From: Bradysia coprophila
Taxonomy: Eukaryota > Arthropoda > Insecta > Diptera > Sciaridae
DNA: 64,000 nt
Assembly (NCBI RefSeq): GCF_014529535.1
Contig: NC_050737.1
Location: 1,520,447-1,584,446 of the forward strand
Direction: 5' to 3'
The notes under the pieces were generated by a model that worked only from the letters and a program-made list of their open reading frames with translations, made no database searches and was not told the DNA's origin. How positions within the stretch are numbered: the first letter of the stretch is position 1; every line of letters starts with the position of its first letter. A program made the translations under genes and the position numbers. This document shows positions 24,207 to 39,008 of the stretch, in pieces.

Positions 24207-27200
24207 ATGAACACACACCAAAACAATTTATTTTATAATTTACTTCAGTTTTATGTCAAGAAATTAATGTCTAGCACTCGGTCCATATCGACGGCGAATA
24301 ACAGTCACACAGTCAGCAACAGTAATGTTGGCTATCTATTGAATGGAATGTACTCAAATGTTGATAATCACATCGATCGAATTTCGTTAAAAGCGTCACG
24401 CGATGATCTGGATTTGTCGCCACAATCAACGTCCTTTTCATTGGTTCACCCAAAACCGTCAACGGAACCAATAAAATTGCATGAGCAGTACATAACTAAT
24501 ACGTATCCTAAATCAAATTTATTCTGTTCCAATTGTTCACTGGTGGAACGGCAATACCAACAGAAATTGGTCAAAAGCAGCAGCAGTAGCAATATCAATC
24601 AAATAGTCAGTCAAACGGTTAATGGTTCCACCGGAACGGGACTGGAGAAGTCACGTGTGTCATTTCCGACTATTTGCGACTGTTTTTCCGTCCGCGTCAG
24701 TGGTTCCAATCTGATTCAAGTACCCAACGCAATGGTGGGTAGTTCGTCACTCCCACAACAACCACAACAGAAACCACAGCCCCAACAAGTACCCATCCCA
24801 TACAAATTAGTACCGAATCTAACGCCAACAACCATAACAGCGACAACTACCTCATCATCAGCATCGTCAACATCGCAAAAAAGTCTGCCATCGGTAACAG
24901 GAAACAGTAGCGTTCCACCTCCATCAAATACAAATCATCGTGCTATCGTCATGTCCAGCCAGGCGAAATGTTCATTGGAAGAGAAACCGAAGGCATTGGT
25001 GGCAACGCCACAACAGGTGATGGAATTGTACATGAACAAATTGACACCCTACGAACATCACGAAATCTACAAATATCCACAAATCTATTTCATCGGAGCG
25101 AATGCGAAAAAACGACCCGGCCTAGTTGGACCTAACAATTCCGATTATGACAATGAACACGGTTCATACATACACATACCCCATGATCATGTTGCTTATC
25201 GATACGAAGTGTTGAAAATCATTGGAAAGGGTAAGTTTGACCTCAGTTTCTTTAAATCCAAAAGTTTTATTTTCCCAAATTTAATTTAACACGAACCGGA
25301 CAGGTTTGCGTGTCCTTCGAAAGTAACGTTATGTCGACTCATTTGCACTTCGTTGCTTCAACCAGTAAAACAGATAAACGAATCGGCAATTAACGTTTTC
25401 TCGGACACCAACGCACATTTTCTGATTGCCCCTGTTTTTCGTCTGCGTTCGAAATGTGAACAAATAAACTTCAGTGAATTATAGCCGCATCGATTTACAT
25501 TGATTGGACAAGCGATTCGTTTGTCTGTCTACTCTTGGGAAAGAATCGGATCTGATTTATATACAAACTTCGGACTCGACAATTTCGATCCGGAATAGAA
25601 GTTCAGCTAATCAAAGCAATTTTCACCGTCAAATTTCTCCTTTCCTTTATGGCTTCCCTTACTTCCTTTTTCTTTATCGAAATAAACTGCAAGAGAAGCT
25701 GAAAATACGTAAACACATTGAACTCGCGTTCGGAATTATTAATTGAAACAATGAAGGACACATTCACATTCTCGTAGTAGAGTGTTTGTGATGATTAAAA
25801 CTTGCTTCACTTGTTCGTCAGTAAAGCAGCACGTGGTATACACCCCAACAAAGAATCTCGGTTTCTTCTTCTTTTTTTCTTTCCGAAATGTATATAAAGA
25901 AACAACGAAAGAGAAACAAAGAGTTTGAGGCTGTGTTGTGTTATACCTTTATAGGAATTTTGAAACGTTTGATTAGTGAATGTGCATATGGTGGACATTT
26001 ATTTTTCATATTCAATAGTACATACAATACATTTTCTCGACTTTCCGGTCCAAATAGTACCTAGCGATCAAGTTTTTTCTTTTCTTTTCAATTTTAATTT
26101 CTGAACGAACGAAAAAGGTTACTGGTGGCTTCGTGAGAGTGTGACATAACTCTAGAATCCAAACTGATGATTGTAAACGGAATTTCGTTTGTAAGTCATT
26201 GAAGCGACTAATGTTTATTGTTTACTGTTTACTTTACCTAAACATCGCAATTATATTTTGTTATTGTAAAGGCATTGATTTGCTATATACGTATGCAACA
26301 CAAGAAACGAAAAGAAGACGTTCGCTTCAGCTCGAGCTACAAGTGCACTACACTATATGCAGTATGCACAAATTTTATTAAGTATACTCTTGTCCCCTTG
26401 TTGTTAACGTTATGTATACGTAAAAAGCATTTTCTATTTTGCATGACTCATTACTCTTGTTACCATGTGTGGTATACACTCACAAAAAACGGTAATTATA
26501 TTGAATGCTCACAGGGAGATTATGATAGAGGAATAAAAAGTCACTTTTAATCAGTGTTGAATAGAAGGATCTATCTACAAGTGCAGTGGCACTGACATGC
26601 GCGCACTGTTTACAGGTGGGTCTGTTTATTTACAAAGGTTTCTCCTGTGTGACGGCAATGGCTAACATTTTTCATGGTGGACGTTGCACTTGATGTCTAG
26701 CTGACAGTACTACCATCCCAAATTATCATTTTGTTTGTTTTGGGCCTTGGTGGTTCAATTGCATTCATTATTAGAAACACCAAATTTCCTACTCGAGTAC
26801 TCTATATCAAATGGGTGGGGTCATTCTCTGTCAATTACCATCAAACATCTTTCAGTAACGTTTTTGGGATCGGGCGGAAGTCAGCCTGCAATTTTTGATT
26901 TTTTGATTCATTCAACTAGCTGAAAATTCTTGAAGACTTTCTACGAGAAAATTTTCTTCTAATTTTGCCGCTACTACAAATTCGGCGTTGCATGAATCTG
27001 AAACGACAAAATCAAACTAAATATTCGATCGCTAATTGATTAATTCGGAGCCTTTGATTCCTTATTGAGTCGTGTGCTTAATTGATTCACAGATGTGGAA
27101 GCTGCAGCGGAAGGAATTTGTTAAAGGTTTCTAGCTAGGGTAGGGAGGGATGCGATAGTCGAGAATTCGAAGAACTCGCTGTAAGCTCATTTTCATGTCA

Positions 27201-30200
27201 TTTTTCTGCCCAATTTGGTGTTTACGTACCGGAATGGGTTTCGTCTTGAGTAAAACAATCCATGGGTACTGTTTCCTAACCTCTTCCGCTTACCATACAC
27301 CATTTTCTAAAGATCCTTGGACAACATCACTCACCACCCTAATGTCAATTGCGTTCTCGTCATTGTTGGTACGTGGGACATTCTTTCGTTCTTTTTAAGT
27401 TGAGTCAAATCGACTAGCCCATTGTGAACCAGCTTTTCTTTTCGGCAATTTTCCTTTCAAGTTTGATATTTTGATTGTGTTTGTACCATCACCACAATCT
27501 TCAACTGCTTCCAAACACAGATTTTCCTACTAACAATTTGGTACATTTCCAGTACAGTTGCAGTTACTCTAGCAGTTAAAAATAAAACGATGGATTAAAT
27601 GCCAAGTTTTTCTGTCAAGTGAAGAACCCCTCGTGCGTGGCAGCCAGTTTATTCTTCATGAACGTTATGCATCCTAAAGCAGATCTTCTATGTTCATCAT
27701 GAAATGCATTCGATTCAGTGCCTCGATACCGAAACTTTTAGGAAGTCATTGATAACACAGTGGGAATGTACCAGCACCATCGATGTCAAACAGCGACGAT
27801 TGTGCTTTGCAAATTTTATTCATCAACAGTCGAACCATTACCTGTCTACATTAAATTGATGTATGCGGCGATATGTGTGCCTCTTTTCCACTAGCTAAAT
27901 CGTTGTTCTTCTAAGAAATACCACAAATACTTACCACACCTCTTCGATTTATATGTTTTACTTGTTGCGTGGTTTACGATATTGACGACGGTATCAATTT
28001 CAGCGAATAAACTCCAAATGACTGTGATGCCAAAAAAATGACTGATTTGTTAATCTTATCGTAATTCCATTCGCTTTTATGTGTAAGCTAAACGAACATT
28101 TACCACTTCTACCACCAATTGAGATAGAAAGGTGTAAATCTAAATATGCATGGTAGGCAGGTAATTTATTACAGCGCCTATCTAATCTAGTTATCGAACT
28201 AAACGAAACTAACGAATGAACGCATCACACACCGTAATTTAGGGGAGAATAGAGGAAAATGCAACAGGCATTAAAATTAGATGCACAAGCCGCAGGCTAG
28301 TGAAAATAACACACATACAAATACCCGGGTTGAATTTGCTTTCCGGTTATATGTATAACACCGTTTTTCATTAATCGTACGAAGTAACTCCTTTCAAACC
28401 TTTTTCGATAATGTAAACACATCTCGCTTTCATACCGACCCAATTCGGTTGTCGGTTCGTATAAATACCTACATTTACTATACTCTGAATCTGAATATTG
28501 TGCTTTTCGGGGGTGTTTTTGTTGTTGTTGTTGTTGTTTTCACATCAGTGAAGTCTGCAACATATTATTAAAATATATTTCCGATTCGAGACCGTCAATT
28601 ATACGAATGTATAACCACCTCGGATTACCCTGAATATAATTTCTTTTAAGTTATACTTTTGGAAATACGCAACATTTTATGATCCTAGTATTTATAGGAG
28701 CTTGTATCAAATTATTCTTTGTTTGTCCGCTCTGAAGTTCACAGTTTTTGATTCGGCTCAGTTTCGGAGTACCGAAAATTCTTTAAATTCATCCGGATCT
28801 CTAAAGAAAACATCAACACCATTTTGGAATGCAAATTTTGGACCTCTCTCTCTCTCTCTCCAAAAAACGAAACTCCAGCTTGACAATCCCTCTTAATCTA
28901 TCATTAATTTTCTTTAATAGGACAGATTTCGATTACAATCAATGGAATGGCACTAGTCGACGATTTGTGTGTTTATTGAAGTCGTTGACCAACCTTTTAC
29001 TAAAAAAATCACGATATTTAAAGTTGATGAACTGTGGTACCTAATAGGTACTACCTATTGCTAACATTAGTTTTGACAGAGTTGATCATTCATCAAGTCA
29101 ACAAATTTCTTTTGTTGTGGAAATGGAAAAATAAAGTTCCGCGCCTCAGATTCGTTAAATTTCAATAAAATAAATGCATTTCAAGTGGGTAATGACTCAA
29201 AAAACCTAAGACGATTCGAACTCCTATTATCTTTATTACCCAATCACTGACAATTTGAAGCCAATCAGTTTGTTGTAGCTCCTTAGAATTGAACACATAC
29301 TGGAGCTACTCGGTGCATTAATTTAATAACTTGTTTTGGAAATAAATGAAATGAAATGGGTACAAGTGTCACCCACTGAAATGACTTTTTCTTTGATTCG
29401 TATCTTCTATCTCAAGAGCTTTTTCCTCAAAAAAAAGGTCAGGGAGCTTCAGGGGAATATACTTAAAATCAACCATTAATCTGGAACCATTTCATCTTTG
29501 TCCTGCTTCGCACATGGCTTATATTTATCAATATTCTCAATTTTAGAATAGGAAAAATTTGGTTGACTAACTAAAAAAGTAGCGATACGACAGCACGCAC
29601 GGGCATTTTTTTTTGTGGATGAGCAACAAATCTATTCGACCAATTTTAGGATTCATGTTGAAAATTGTTGTAAACGCAAGAGCAAAATTGACAATAATTA
29701 ATATTTTTTGTGAAGCGTGAGACAATTTATAGCTACTGTACCTATAAACCCCAATTACAGGTAGCTCAGCTGATATAAACGAAAATCTATATAAAGTTAT
29801 CCAATAAATTAATCGAGAAACAAAGTTCTAAACGACATTCAACAACACCAACCAGCAAAATAAAATCAACTCAACATACAACTTTCTTTGTCTTACAGGT
29901 AGTTTCGGTCAAGTGGTTAAAGCATACGACCACAAAACACACGAACATGTTGCATTGAAAATGGTACGAAACGAGAAACGATTTCATCGGCAAGCTCAAG
30001 AAGAGATTCGCATATTGCAACATCTTCGTAAACAAGACAAAGATAACACCATGAACATAATACACATGTACGATTACTTTACGTTTCGTAATCACATGTG
30101 CATCACATTTGAGATTTTGTACATCAATTTATATGAGCTGATAAAGAAGAATAAATTCCAAGGTTTTAGTCTGCAATTGGTGCGAAAATTTGCACACTCG

Positions 30201-31344
30201 CTGCTACAATGCCTGGACGCACTCTCAAGGAATAAAATCATCCATTGTGATATGAAGCCCGAAAATGTAAGTTCCTCTTTATTCGACTGAAAACACTTCT
30301 TTTCTAATCCCTTTACTTATCACATTTTTATTGTGTTTCAGGTTTTGTTAAAGCAACAGGGTCGATCAGGAATAAAGGTTTGTCTACATCAAACGATTTG
30401 TTATTCGATTCCTTTGTAACCATCGGATTTAAAACCAATCTTTTCAGGTTATTGACTTTGGTTCTTCATGTTATGAAAACCAAAGGGTCTACACATACAT
30501 TCAGTCTCGATTTTATCGTGCACCTGAAGTAATATTAGGAGTTAAATATGGTATGGCCATTGATATGTGGTCCTTGGGTTGTATATTAGCCGAACTATTA
30601 ACCGGTTACGCATTATTGCCGGGCGAAGACGAAGCCGATCAATTAGCCTGCATCATTGAACTGTTAGGAATGCCACCGCAATCGTTGCTCGATCAATCGA
30701 AACGGGCGAAAAATTTTATTTCCGCCAAAGGCTATCCAAGATATTGTTCGGCCGAAACGCTTGAAGACGGTACGATTATACTTGGCCCCGGTTTGTCGCG
30801 ACGCGGTAAAGAGCGACGACCACCGGGCGGTAAAGATCTACGAACCGCTCTCAAAGGCTGTGATGATCAGTTATTCTTGAGCTTCCTACGCGGATGCCTG
30901 GAATTAGATCCCGAATTACGTATGACACCATCGCAAGCATTGCGGCATTCGTGGTTCCGCCGGCGGTTACCCCGACCACCACATCCAAATTCGAATGCCA
31001 ATTCGTCGAATTCGTCAAATAACGTAAGTGTTATCGAAAGTATCAAAGTCACCAATAGCTTAAAACTACCAGCACCAATAATGTATTGTCCCAATAAAAA
31101 TAATCAGTTAAACAGCGGTACAACGAATAGTAATAGTGGCGGAGCTATCGGTGGCGGCACTGTAGTTACAACAACTACGAATAGTGCTGTGCCAACCACA
31201 AATAAATTGCGTGTTCATCTTTCGTCGTCCGACGAAAGTATGTTAAGTTTGAATCGATCAACATCATCGGTACATCGACATCATCATTTGCCAACGGGTG
31301 CTCCAAAATTACCACAAATTCAAAATGGTAATACCGTCACATAA
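24207..31344 (+). CDS. DYRK2: DYRK2-class dual-specificity tyrosine-regulated kinase (774 aa, 4 coding exons)
   Basis: This Ser/Thr kinase autophosphorylates a tyrosine in its activation loop during synthesis; the class acts in cell-cycle, cytoskeleton and stress control. Exons are 24207-25230, 29899-30266, 30342-30377 and 30448-31344; phases agree. The first exon gives a Ser/Thr/Gln/Pro-rich N-terminus, then [17 protein letters not shown], the DYRK homology region typical of class II members. The kinase domain (about 334-650) has the Gly loop IGKGSFGQV, Lys in [14 protein letters not shown] (about 457-464), DFG (479-481) and YTY (491-493). [21 protein letters not shown] resembles DYRK2/smi35A proteins (shown here as a landmark at about 30800-30860). 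The catalytic loop reads HCDM where nearly all relatives have HCDL. The tail is Asn/Ser-rich. I chose the first ATG after the in-frame stop at 24141; 24264 is an alternative. Confidence 0.93.
25231..29898 (+). other. Large intron of the DYRK2-class gene (4.7 kb)
   Basis: It begins GTAAGTTTGACC and ends GTCTTACAG, and it interrupts the Gly-rich loop codon. The content is AT-rich. There is a short (CT)n run near 28844, (GTT)n near 28518, and weak inverted ends GTGCA near 26580 and TGCAC near 26688. No nested gene is recognised. Confidence 0.85.
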
Positions 31345-34300
31345 CATCGCCATAGCTTTTTTATAGATGAGCATAATCATAATGAACTATCGTTAACTCA
31401 ATAGGATAAACCGAAATGTGTGAAGAAGATGAGAGAAAGAGAGAGAGAGAGAAAGGGAGGATTGAAGTAATTCGGACCTGTTTTCTAAAATTTTGCGTTC
31501 GCTGCATTGTATTTTATAAAAATTTGTTCCATTTAAAAGCTCGGCTATGTCAATCCCTTCAGAGCGAATTTACGAATATTTCGAACAAGTTCAAACCTTA
31601 AATTTTAACTATTTTATCGGGTTGAGGGATTTGATTAGTTTGGGGCACCAAGGTGGCAAGGCAAGGAAGAACTTCTGCATTTTGAAGATGCGATGCTACT
31701 CTTCTGAAAATTTAAAGTTTCTGATTCCCCATTTACGAAATTGCTTCCTTTTCTCTGGAATAACAGTTCGCATTGCATGATGGAATCCGTGCTAAACCAA
31801 AAGCTCTTCGGTTACTAAAATGTTTGCGACGTTTTTTATAATTGAATCGTCGCACTTATGGTATCCAACCGGATTATGTCTTATTGCGTCATTTTGCGAA
31901 AATCGGAAATTCAATAGGAACCGATGGGTTTGTAAAACATTTCAGGAAAACACCTTCTGATACTGATACTGATTGCTAAGTGTCTTCACAGTTTTAGGTG
32001 CAATTGAGCAGAATATACTTCATTAGAAGAAAACTCTCAATTTTCTTACAAATGTTAATTGCGGAAAAGTAGACCCATCAGTGGTATTCAATTGTCAAAA
32101 ATGATTGCAAATTCAGAGAATCAAAATTTTATACGGCGTATTGGTGGATTTGTGGATTTGTTGTCGACCCATAAAAATAGTTCGGAAAATATTCGTTAAT
32201 TCATTCTTACCTTTCAATCATGAAAAAAAAAACTGTGCAGAAACTATGTCCTAGCATGTCTGCACAGATAAAAAATTCTCTTTTTTTAGTTAAAAAAAAA
32301 GAGAAAGCAAAGAAATCGAAACCGAAATTACTTACAAACGTGAAAAGTAAAACCCAGAAAATATTGAGATTCAGTCAATCGACTACTTATAATAGTGTTG
32401 TAATACATGGTCTAAAATGGAAGATAATTTAGATGTTAAGGCAAAATGATGTTTATCCAAAAATGTTAACTAAAAAGAAAAGAAAAAAAAACGAAAACAT
32501 CAACCGATAATGAAATGCAAACATGATTAGCGATTAAAATTTAATAATTTTTATATTGAACCATGATATGGGTGTGTTAGATCACAATAAATTTTATTAA
32601 TTTTATTTTACTTTACACAGGGATATGACCAACTCTTAACTTGTCTCATTCATTTTTGCTAAATATTTTTGTTTTTCGTTTCTTTAAAACCAAAAATAAT
32701 TACACACACACAAAAAAACGGTGATATTCGTCAATTTAGCGACATAGTTTTTAAAGAAGAAAAACACTTTCTAACAATCAAAAATATAGACGGTGTGTAA
32801 TGTGTTCGAAAGATATTTTTTTTAAAACTAATTTTTCGTTCTAAAAATTGTTTTGATCTCTATATAGATGAAAGTGACTAGTTGTTAGGCTAAATAGGTA
32901 TTTAACTAGAACTGTAATGCAATTCCTTTCTAAAATTTAATACGACGAAATTACAAAAATTACTTGGAAATATATCGTTTTGAGATGTACTCTGTCGATT
33001 GTCACCGGACATTGAATTAATGAACTGTACTGTCGAGGACTATACACCAATCAAGTGATTAAATTTGGATCACAGAGGCTTCCCAAGTTCTATTAAATTC
33101 TCTGAATGCTCTAAACTACAATGCGTCTAAAGGGGTAAACTTACAGTTTGAATAGAATGGATAGAACATGTGTATTGTAGGCGATGTACTATGTACTGTA
33201 CATATCCAAAAGCCCCAACACTTACAATTCACAACTCGCATGAAATGTGAAAAAATATTGCTAATTTTTTACGTGACGAGCCTCATGTTGAATAGCGGAA
33301 AATCAAAGACATTTTCCGAGTTCAATGAAGAATTCATTTAAACGTGAGTGAAAATGTAAAGTTATTTCATATCACATGTACGAAAAGCATTTTCATGACT
33401 TATGTGGTTGCAGCCCTTATTTTCGATTCGTCCTAGATGTTCTAGAACCCGGGCCCTTCTACACGAATTTCGAAAAAGTGTCTGTTGGCTCCGCGTTTAT
33501 CAAATAAGTTTTGGGGACAATATGATCACGCACCGTAAAACTGGAAAGTGATGTTGGGAAATTTCGTTGGGAAATGTGTAAATTGTAGACATCGTAACTC
33601 TTCTTTTCGGCATTTGCTTTTCAATTCAAACGCTAACACCAATCACATGATAAATCACCGATCCAACTTCGTTGCAAAAACGTGAATAGAAATTCAAAAG
33701 TTTTTGTGCTGCAAACATTTCTCTCTGGTGACGCTGATGTTAAGTGTCACGCCTCACTGACCATTTATCTAATCATTTCCATCGCAAATTAGATATCATT
33801 TCAGAGTGATTTTTTTGAGTCAGTTGACAAAAAAAAAAACTTTAAATTTTAGAAAAGTTGTAAGTAGAAATTCGTTGGTGATTGGCGTTCTAGAAATTTT
33901 AAGAATAACAAACAAAACAAAAGAAAAATAGCAAAATAGAAAGATGTTTAACCGAAAAGCACAATTTTAGCGATAGATACAAAAAAAAATAATCGAAAAT
34001 AATTATGGCACCCTGAATCAAATCAAGTAAATTTATTAGTAAATGTATATGGATCAAAATATTAAATGGAACAGCACTTTTATCGATACAATTAATCAAT
34101 TTTAGTTGTTGTTCTCCTCAAACTAATAGAAAAATAAAAGAAAAAATTTACAAAAATGACTAAAGAAACAACTAAGCCGTGGCTCAATCTAGAAATACAA
34201 TTTCCCCAGTTAGATGATTTTCCGCCTTTCTAAGACCAATCATATCGGTCTCGATTAGCATAATACAACTAAGAATGTTATACTCGGTGATATAGTTAAA

Positions 34301-36676
34301 AAAAAACCAACAACAAACAAACAAAAACGGAATCCATGACCTCATTAACCATTCGAAAATCATTCGATTAGAATTATAGTCCATTTCGAATTAACAATCA
34401 AAGACACGACCGGTAGACAATGACAATTATTATTCTGCAACAGATAATCACTAAATTATTACATCGAAACGCCATGCTCAATGATAATAGTGTGTCAAGG
34501 GTTTCACCAAAAAGAAGAAAACAATTTACAAAAAATTAAGAGAGATTTGTGATAAGTAATTATTTGTGGCACTACTTTCTTACGTAACAAAAAGGCTAGA
34601 AATAATTGATTTTAGACAACATTTTTCATTTAACGACAAAATTAGCATTAAGAGCGAAGCGGCTAAATTTTAAATTTAAATTGAATCACACGGCTTCAAG
34701 TATAATCTTAAATCTGGAACCGAAATCTTCGCTAGATTTCTTATGTCATGTCATCTCACTTCATTGAATCGCTTTTATTTAAATTTAAACCAAATTAGCC
34801 ACCGACATTTTGTTCTTCAATTTCATTTTTCCTTAAAAACAAATCATTGACTGCTGGTTGAATATTTCCACACTAACTGGACTTCGTCAAAAGCCCAAAA
34901 TATTCAGAAAAAACAAATTCCTGAAATTTCGGCGATTTCTTTCTTAATATTAGGCAGAGTCAATGCCGTTAATATACTCAAACCAATAATCATCCTTGGA
35001 AAATTTAACGACTTCTTCCTCAAATACAATTATAACTTTCACTTCGAGAAATGATTTCATTTCCATAATCTTGTTGAATCTTGTTCATAATGATGCTAGT
35101 TTACACACCAATCAAATTATCATTAAACAGTACAGGCGAATTAACGCCGCAACAATAAAAAAAATTCATTGCAAATTGCCAACACTTTACCGATGACAAT
35201 CAAGCATTCTTCATCATGTCATACAATTTCCTAATGGTCAATTATGCTGACATGTAATTGCATTACACACTTCGTCGTTGGACGTGTGCTTCATGTTTGT
35301 CTTTTATCTTTAAAATCGGGTTGCCACTATAGATGTTTACAGAACCGTAGTATATTCATTGAACAAAGTTCTCGTCTCCTCATTTGGAATTTAGCAGCAC
35401 GGCGTCATCGAGTCAGATTTTTAACATAAATTAATTTAGTCGATCAAATCACCCGTTGCACATCAACACTCGAATCTTCCATAAACATTTTACGCAGATT
35501 TTTGTTTAGAATTTATAGTCGTAGCGTAAGTGGTTATTTCCTCGATTGTATCGCAAAAAAAAAAAATTAGTCTACGGATATTTCAGTCATTTATTTTATG
35601 TATAAATCGTATAGACTGTATAGACCTTAAGAGTCAAATGGTGAATTTCGTTGCAAATTTAACGTTGGTGACTATAAACGCACAAAAATACAAAATCCGA
35701 CGAATAGAAAGACATTCATAGATATATCATATCATATGTTGTTAGAGCAAATCGGATTAGAAAAACTTTTACATGGTTTCCACATAAAATGAACAAACTA
35801 CATCGCCACATCAACTTCCGTTCAAAACAAATAATTTTCGATTCATTTTTATGAACAATTTTAATAGAAATAGCTCTGTAATCTCGCCTGGGATCATTCA
35901 TAAATGAAGTCTTAAATTGGCTCGAACTTCTATCCACACTTCGAGTCAATTCAAAAATCAGTAGACGGTATTAAAGTAGATTACGTGACAGTGCTGTTTG
36001 CATTTTATAGTTTCCTCCTTTCCAACAACTTTGCACTGTCAAATTGGCAAATTGCCATTGTCAAAACGAAAGAAGTGATTTGGATAGCTTTCATGAGGCT
36101 TGAGCTTCTATTGAAATTTCTTTGTGGAATTCAAAATCTGGACCCAAAGCTTCTTTAATTCTTTAATTCTGCTAATCGACTTATTGACATCTTTGTCAGA
36201 TTCTGATACCTTTCTAGACCATGAAGTTCAGATACACTTATCCTTTACTTCTACTTCCCATTGGCACTATTTTACTTATCCAACTCAATTGTGGGACTTC
36301 ATTTACAACTGAATCCCAGGGAATCATTTACAGTTGGCTCGCATTTGATTGAATTTTTTTTTTACATAGATTTTCTAACTGCTCCACACCATCGCATTGG
36401 TTTTGTTGACGAGTGTCCTGTGAGACTTGTATGAAAATAAAAAACAAAACAAGAACGAAAATCCGATTAGCTTTTTCATATTTAAGCCAACTGTGCGATA
36501 ACAAGCGAGCGTTCAATTTTCATCTTCACATTTTTCCGCACACACAAAAAAACACCAGAAATTGATCTGTCCAAATTAAGTGTCCAATTGTTAAAAATGT
36601 TAAGAAGAATAAAATAATCAAAAAAACGAGAAAAAAAAACTGGTTCATCTTTCTAATAGACAAAAATATAGTACAA
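31345..36676. other. 3' UTR of the kinase gene, then AT-rich intergenic DNA
   Basis: A (GA)n run lies near 31434. A first consensus AATAAA appears near 32586, which would give a 1.2 kb 3' UTR. Beyond that the sequence is very AT-rich with poly-A and poly-T runs. No gene recognised. Confidence 0.5.
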
Positions 36677-36788
36677 GCACGGAATTTCGAAAACCGTCAC
36701 ATTTTCTGTTTGTTAAAAATACATGCAAAATTCACAAAAAACCAATAAACCACAAAACAGAAAATGTGTCGGTTTTCAAAATTCCGCG
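36677..36788. repeat. 34-bp-arm hairpin
   Basis: The left arm (36677-36711) and right arm (36755-36788) pair over about 34 bp with few mismatches; the common core is AAAACCG-CACATTTTCTGTTT. The 43-nt loop is A-rich. It could be a small transposon or a transcribed hairpin. Confidence 0.75.
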
Positions 36789-38850
36789 AGTGTAAAACAG
36801 AAAACGTAATTTATCACAAGAAAAATTGAAAATGTTTATCGTGTAGTGTAGAATTTTATCTATTGAAAAAAAAAAGAGTAAGAATTTAAGAAGAAAAATC
36901 AATGCAAAAGAATCAAGAACAAAATATATTATGTAGAGACAAAACGAAATGTGACTAAATGAACGGTCATATCCCCAGAAAAAGAGATGAAAATGAAACA
37001 ATTAGGAAAAATATTTAACACAAAAAAAAAAAATCACCAAAATATGGAGGGTATTTTCTGTTATTTTATTTTTATGACGAAGATTTGTGGTTGTTCAGTC
37101 TGACATTCTACAAAGGGCTAAAACAAAGTGACATGTCAGCCTGTACAAGTTTTCAGATTTTTAAAGAAATATTTACTCTATGACCAATGATTTACAGTTA
37201 AACAATAATTGAGGTTGAGTCGAACAGTAAATCACAAATAACAGGAAATTTATTCTCCAATTTTATTTTTAATGTTCGTATCAATGACAGTAATTACTTA
37301 AAATGTAAATTTAACATAGCCCAATGTAATCGTGAATTAAATATAAAATTTAATTAAACAAAAAGAAAAAGAAAAGTGCTCAACAGACGATCTCAATTTA
37401 AATAATTAAAATTAACGGAAAATTAATCACACCGACTGTTTGATGGTGATTATGAATTTATTATTCAAAAAATAAACAAAAAAAATTAAATAAGAGATGA
37501 TGATGCAGACGTGGAAAAGTAAAATAAATGAAATTAAAATTATAAAGTTTAAGGCACACATGAAGAAATTTGAAGTAGCAAAAAAATTGATAAAAAAATT
37601 TAAATTAATTGAAAGAAAAGGATTAAGAAATTGATAAAAATGATGATGATGATGCATATTATATTAATGAATAAATAAATAAAACGTGGAATGATAAAGT
37701 AAAAGTAAATAAATTGATGATTATTTAAAAAAGAAGAAAAAGGAAAAAAAAATATCTGAATCTTAGAACTATAGAAGTAACAAAATATAAATAAATAAAC
37801 AAAAAAACATAAATTTATGGAAATAAGTCTAGTAAAATTTGATACATGAAAATATCCTGTAATGAGTAAAAAAAACCACACACGCGAGTCCAAAAAACAA
37901 ACAAACAAACAAACAAATTGTGTAAAATTGTGTAATCCAGATGTACATCTCGTGTTAATTGATAAAATTTTACTCGTTTGTATAGTTAAATAAAGATTAA
38001 GATAAAATTAAATTTATTTAAAAACAAAAAATAAGATGAAAAATGGAAAAGAGAAACCCGTAAATAATTAACTCTGAAACTAAACCAGAAAAGTTAAAGG
38101 ATCAAAATGAGAGGATGTAATTGATCCAAACAAAAAATAAGGAAAAAAAAACTAAAAGTAAAAGTAAACATTTATCCATAATCAATCGTATTAAACAAAA
38201 CAAAAAGAAAATGAAATCAGTAAAAAAAAGTTAAAAAAAAACATGCATACACACATACACACATATTCATTTTACATTTAATAGGCAAAAGAAAGAAAAA
38301 TAATTTTAGGAAAATTTTAACATTTTTTTATCTTTTATTCCAATCAGTTTTTCTTATTTCATCATGTCCTTCATTTTATGTCATTTAACGGCAATTTATA
38401 TTTTTTTCTGTTTCTTACTTTTTATTTTATAGTTTAAACTTTATAATCCATAGTCCATTTTTATAACATTAATTTAAATAACACATCTCCCGCATTGTGA
38501 AATTTTGATCGAATACATGCAATTTTGATAATCCATTTTTCTTTTAGTATAAAATGACTTCACAAAACGAAACAAAAAAGTTAGAAGAAACCAGTGAAAC
38601 GTTTCTTTCGATTCGCTAGGCACTGTACTTTAATCAAATTTTGATTGAAGAAAATTGTCCGAAGTTCACTGGCTCGATTCTGATCAACGCTCTCCAATTT
38701 ACAACATTGCCGAAATGAAAATTGAATTTGTCCTTCCAACCGTTACACTCTCAAGGTCATGCATTTTTGGAACACTTTATTCTGGACATACAGTGGTAAA
38801 TATTTTAAGATGTGCAACCGTTTGCTACCCCTGAATTCAACTGCACAGTG
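36789..38850. other. AT-rich intergenic desert
   Basis: Low-complexity A-rich DNA, with ATG/GAT trinucleotide runs near 37640 and (CAAA)n near 37890. Open stretches on the minus strand (36732-37908) are Phe/Ile-rich translations of poly-A and not genes. Confidence 0.6.
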
Positions 38851-39008
38851 CACAGAGACAGGTTTCATTAATCCATTTATCATTATTCCATACAAAGTTG
38901 GAATCTAAATTTAGTTACGATTACATCCCCAACTTTACATGGAACATTACGAAATTCGTAATAAATTATGTGATAAATGAAGATTCAATTATGAAACCTG
39001 TCTCTGTG
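38851..39008. repeat. Inverted-repeat (MITE-like) element, 158 bp
   Basis: The ends CACAGAGACAGGTTTCAT and ATGAAACCTGTCTCTGTG are perfect complements. Inner pairs (ATTTATCA/TGATAAAT, AGTTGG/CCAACT) extend the fold through most of the element. No target duplication is obvious. Confidence 0.8.

Noticed and set aside
36732..37908. Minus-strand Phe/Ile-rich open frames
   Set aside because: These are translations of A-rich low-complexity DNA; not membrane protein genes.
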